From Deltaproteobacteria bacterium (GTDB lineage: Bacteria; Desulfobacterota; Desulfobacteria; Desulfobacterales; Desulfatirhabdiaceae): a stretch of DNA of 6,380 bases. Within the stretch, counting starts at the first letter, position 1. Each line of letters begins with the position of its first letter. Location of the stretch: positions 1 through 6,380 of the forward strand of contig JAPLJE010000418.1 in the NCBI GenBank assembly GCA_026388755.1, given 5' to 3'. The notes under the pieces were generated by a model. The model made no database searches. It saw only the letters and a list, made by a program, of their open reading frames with translations, and had not been told where the DNA came from. Shown piece by piece: positions 5,002 through 6,380 of this stretch. A program made the translations under genes and the position numbers.

Positions 5002-6380
5002 ATGCCACACCGACTTGAGATCACGCTAAAACCCGGCTTGTTTGACGCCGAAGGCCAGGGGATCCGCAACAAGACCCGGAACTATTTTGGCATTAGCCTG
5101 AATACTGTCCGGACCATTCAGGTGATCACGATAGATGCGACGTTGACCCCCGATCAACTCATCAAGGTTCAGGCCGAGATCTTTACCAATCCGGTGACAC
5201 AGGTTTCCGCCTATTCCCCCCTTTCCTTCGATTTCGACTGGACCATCTGGGTGGGTTTCAGGCCCGGCGTCAAGGACAATGCCGGCAGCACGGCTGTTGA
5301 GGCGGTCGAAGATGTTCTGGGGATCCGTCTAAAACCCGGGGAGGCGATATACACCTCAAAACGATACTGCATTCAGGCTGAGGATTTGACGGATGTTCAG
5401 GCGAATACCCTTGCCGGCGAGCTTCTGGCAAATGACATTATCCAGCAATGGCGGATTTTCTCAAAATCAAACTGGGATCCGGCCGTCGGCATCGGCATAA
5501 TGATCCCCAAAGTCCAACTCAACCACAACCCGGCTGTCGCCGCCATTCCCGTGGACAGCGACGAGAATCTGGAGGCCGTCAGCCTGACCCGAAATCTGGC
5601 CTTGAATCCAAATGACATTCCCATCATCCGCCAGTATTTTTTCAATCCGGAGGTCCGGCAGGATCGCACCAAATGGGGGCTTTGCGATCCCACCGACATC
5701 GAGCTGGAATATCTTTCCCAGGCCCGAAGCGACCATTGCAACCACAATACCTTCAGAGGACTTTTCCGGTATCGGAATCTTGATACCGGAGATAGCGTGA
5801 CCGTCAACAACCTGTTTAAGACCTGTATCGAAGCCCCGACCCTGGCGCTTAAAGCGCAGAAACCCTGGGTGATATCGGTCCTGTGGGACAATGCCGGAGC
5901 CGCCCGTTTTGATGATGACCATTATTATGTCATCACCGGAGAGACGCATAACTCGCCCTCTAACATGGAAGCCTATGGAGGCGCCATCACTGGAATTGTG
6001 GGTGTATACCGCGATCCACTGGGAACCGGCAAGGGCGCCCGCCTGATCATGGGAAGCTACGGCTTCTGCGTGGGACCCAGAGATTATTCCGGGAACCTGA
6101 AACCCCGTCTTCATCCCAGAAGACTTCTGGATGGCATTGTCGAAGGGGTCCGGGATGGCGGAAACAAAAGCGGCATTCCCACCACCTTCGGCCAGACCCT
6201 GTTTCATCCCGGATACATGGGCAAATGCCTGGTTTTTGTCACCGCGCTCGGCATCATGCCCGCCAAAATCGACGGACATCCCGCAGAGGACAAAAAAACC
6301 TCGGCCGGCGACCTGGTCATCATGTGCGGTGGAAGGGTGGGCAAGGACGGCATTCACGGCGTCACGGCATCTTCGGAAGC
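5002..6380 (+). CDS. purL: phosphoribosylformylglycinamidine synthase, PurS-PurS-PurL fusion type; 3' end outside window
   Basis: FGAM synthase catalyses the ATP- and glutamine-dependent amidation of FGAR to FGAM, step four of de novo purine synthesis. The 459 complete codons here are perhaps half of the protein. Residues 5-71 and 82-153 are two PurS-like domains that align with each other: [KR]PG at 10-12 and 87-89, D at 15 and 92, G at 18 and 95, GI at 30 and 107, LT..Q at 48 and 129, E...N at 59-63 and 140-144. The PurL catalytic domain follows: ARSDHCNHNTF at 241-251 (canonical SEHC), ETHNSPS at 314-320, GGAITGIVGVYRD at 326-338, GVRDGGNKSGIPT at 382-394, and GGRVGKDGIHG at 443-453. The SEHC-like and HNxPS motifs separate it from other AIR-synthase-fold enzymes. 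Glutaminase PurQ would be a separate protein. It lies 19 bases after rseP. Gene name is confident, domain split fairly so. Confidence 0.92.
   Translation, partial: MPHRLEITLKPGLFDAEGQGIRNKTRNYFGISLNTVRTIQVITIDATLTPDQLIKVQAEIFTNPVTQVSAYSPLSFDFDWTIWVGFRPGVKDNAGSTAVEAVEDVLGIRLKPGEAIYTSKRYCIQAEDLTDVQANTLAGELLANDIIQQWRIFSKSNWDPAVGIGIMIPKVQLNHNPAVAAIPVDSDENLEAVSLTRNLALNPNDIPIIRQYFFNPEVRQDRTKWGLCDPTDIELEYLSQARSDHCNHNTFRGLFRYRNLDTGDSVTVNNLFKTCIEAPTLALKAQKPWVISVLWDNAGAARFDDDHYYVITGETHNSPSNMEAYGGAITGIVGVYRDPLGTGKGARLIMGSYGFCVGPRDYSGNLKPRLHPRRLLDGIVEGVRDGGNKSGIPTTFGQTLFHPGYMGKCLVFVTALGIMPAKIDGHPAEDKKTSAGDLVIMCGGRVGKDGIHGVTASSE

Noticed and set aside
4560..5072. A 170-codon open frame on the - strand across the rseP break
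   Set aside because: It overlaps RseP C-terminal sequence and the purL start, and its product is low-complexity and unlike any family I know. It does not explain the rseP frame change.
5765..5790. 9-bp inverted repeat TCCGGTATC/GATACCGGA inside purL
   Set aside because: Slightly better than chance but not convincing alone; it is in conserved coding sequence and has no terminator-like tail.
5467..6357. A 296-codon open frame on the - strand
   Set aside because: It lies wholly opposite the purL coding sequence, whose PurL motifs run through the same bases. Its translation shows no recognisable domain and no membrane or signal pattern. It is an antisense shadow of GC-biased third positions.

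Overview
This window is a run of housekeeping genes, all on the + strand, from what looks like a Gram-negative anaerobe of the Desulfobacterota type (former Deltaproteobacteria). That placement is inferred from the gene order, from a single-PDZ RseP, and from a large PurL carrying PurS-like domains at its N-terminus. No 16S rRNA or other taxonomic marker is present. I see no mobile element, CRISPR array, tRNA, rRNA or defence/toxin system, and no credible gene on the - strand.

Layout: 1-531 is the 3' part of pyrH (UMP kinase). A 102-base spacer (532-633) holds a degenerate TG-initial heptamer array and a possible promoter. Then come frr (634-1191, ribosome recycling factor), uppS (1181-1936, undecaprenyl diphosphate synthase, TTG start overlapping frr), cdsA (1933-2757, CDP-diacylglycerol synthase, ATGA overlap with uppS), dxr (2782-3945, DXP reductoisomerase) and rseP (3971-4982, site-2 protease, broken into two frames). 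The last gene is a PurS-PurS-PurL type FGAM synthase (from 5002, cut by the window end).

The genes fit together as the pyrH-frr-uppS-cdsA-dxr-rseP cluster found in many bacteria. pyrH supplies UDP/UTP and frr recycles ribosomes. dxr commits carbon to isoprenoids through the MEP pathway, and uppS turns the isoprenoid units into the undecaprenyl carrier for peptidoglycan and O-antigen. cdsA makes the phospholipid precursor CDP-diacylglycerol, and rseP cleaves membrane anti-sigma factors in the envelope stress response. purL adds a de novo purine step. The small gaps and overlaps from frr to purL suggest one transcript.

The points that depart from an ordinary reading are: (1) rseP has lost its reading frame near 4619-4623, together with about 20 residues that the family normally has; (2) a perfect 14-bp inverted repeat with a 6-nt loop lies inside uppS; (3) PurL begins with two tandem PurS-like domains and has Ser where the canonical His of the HNHPS motif stands; (4) the pyrH-frr spacer carries heptamer repeats. 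I do not see a previously undescribed multi-gene system here.
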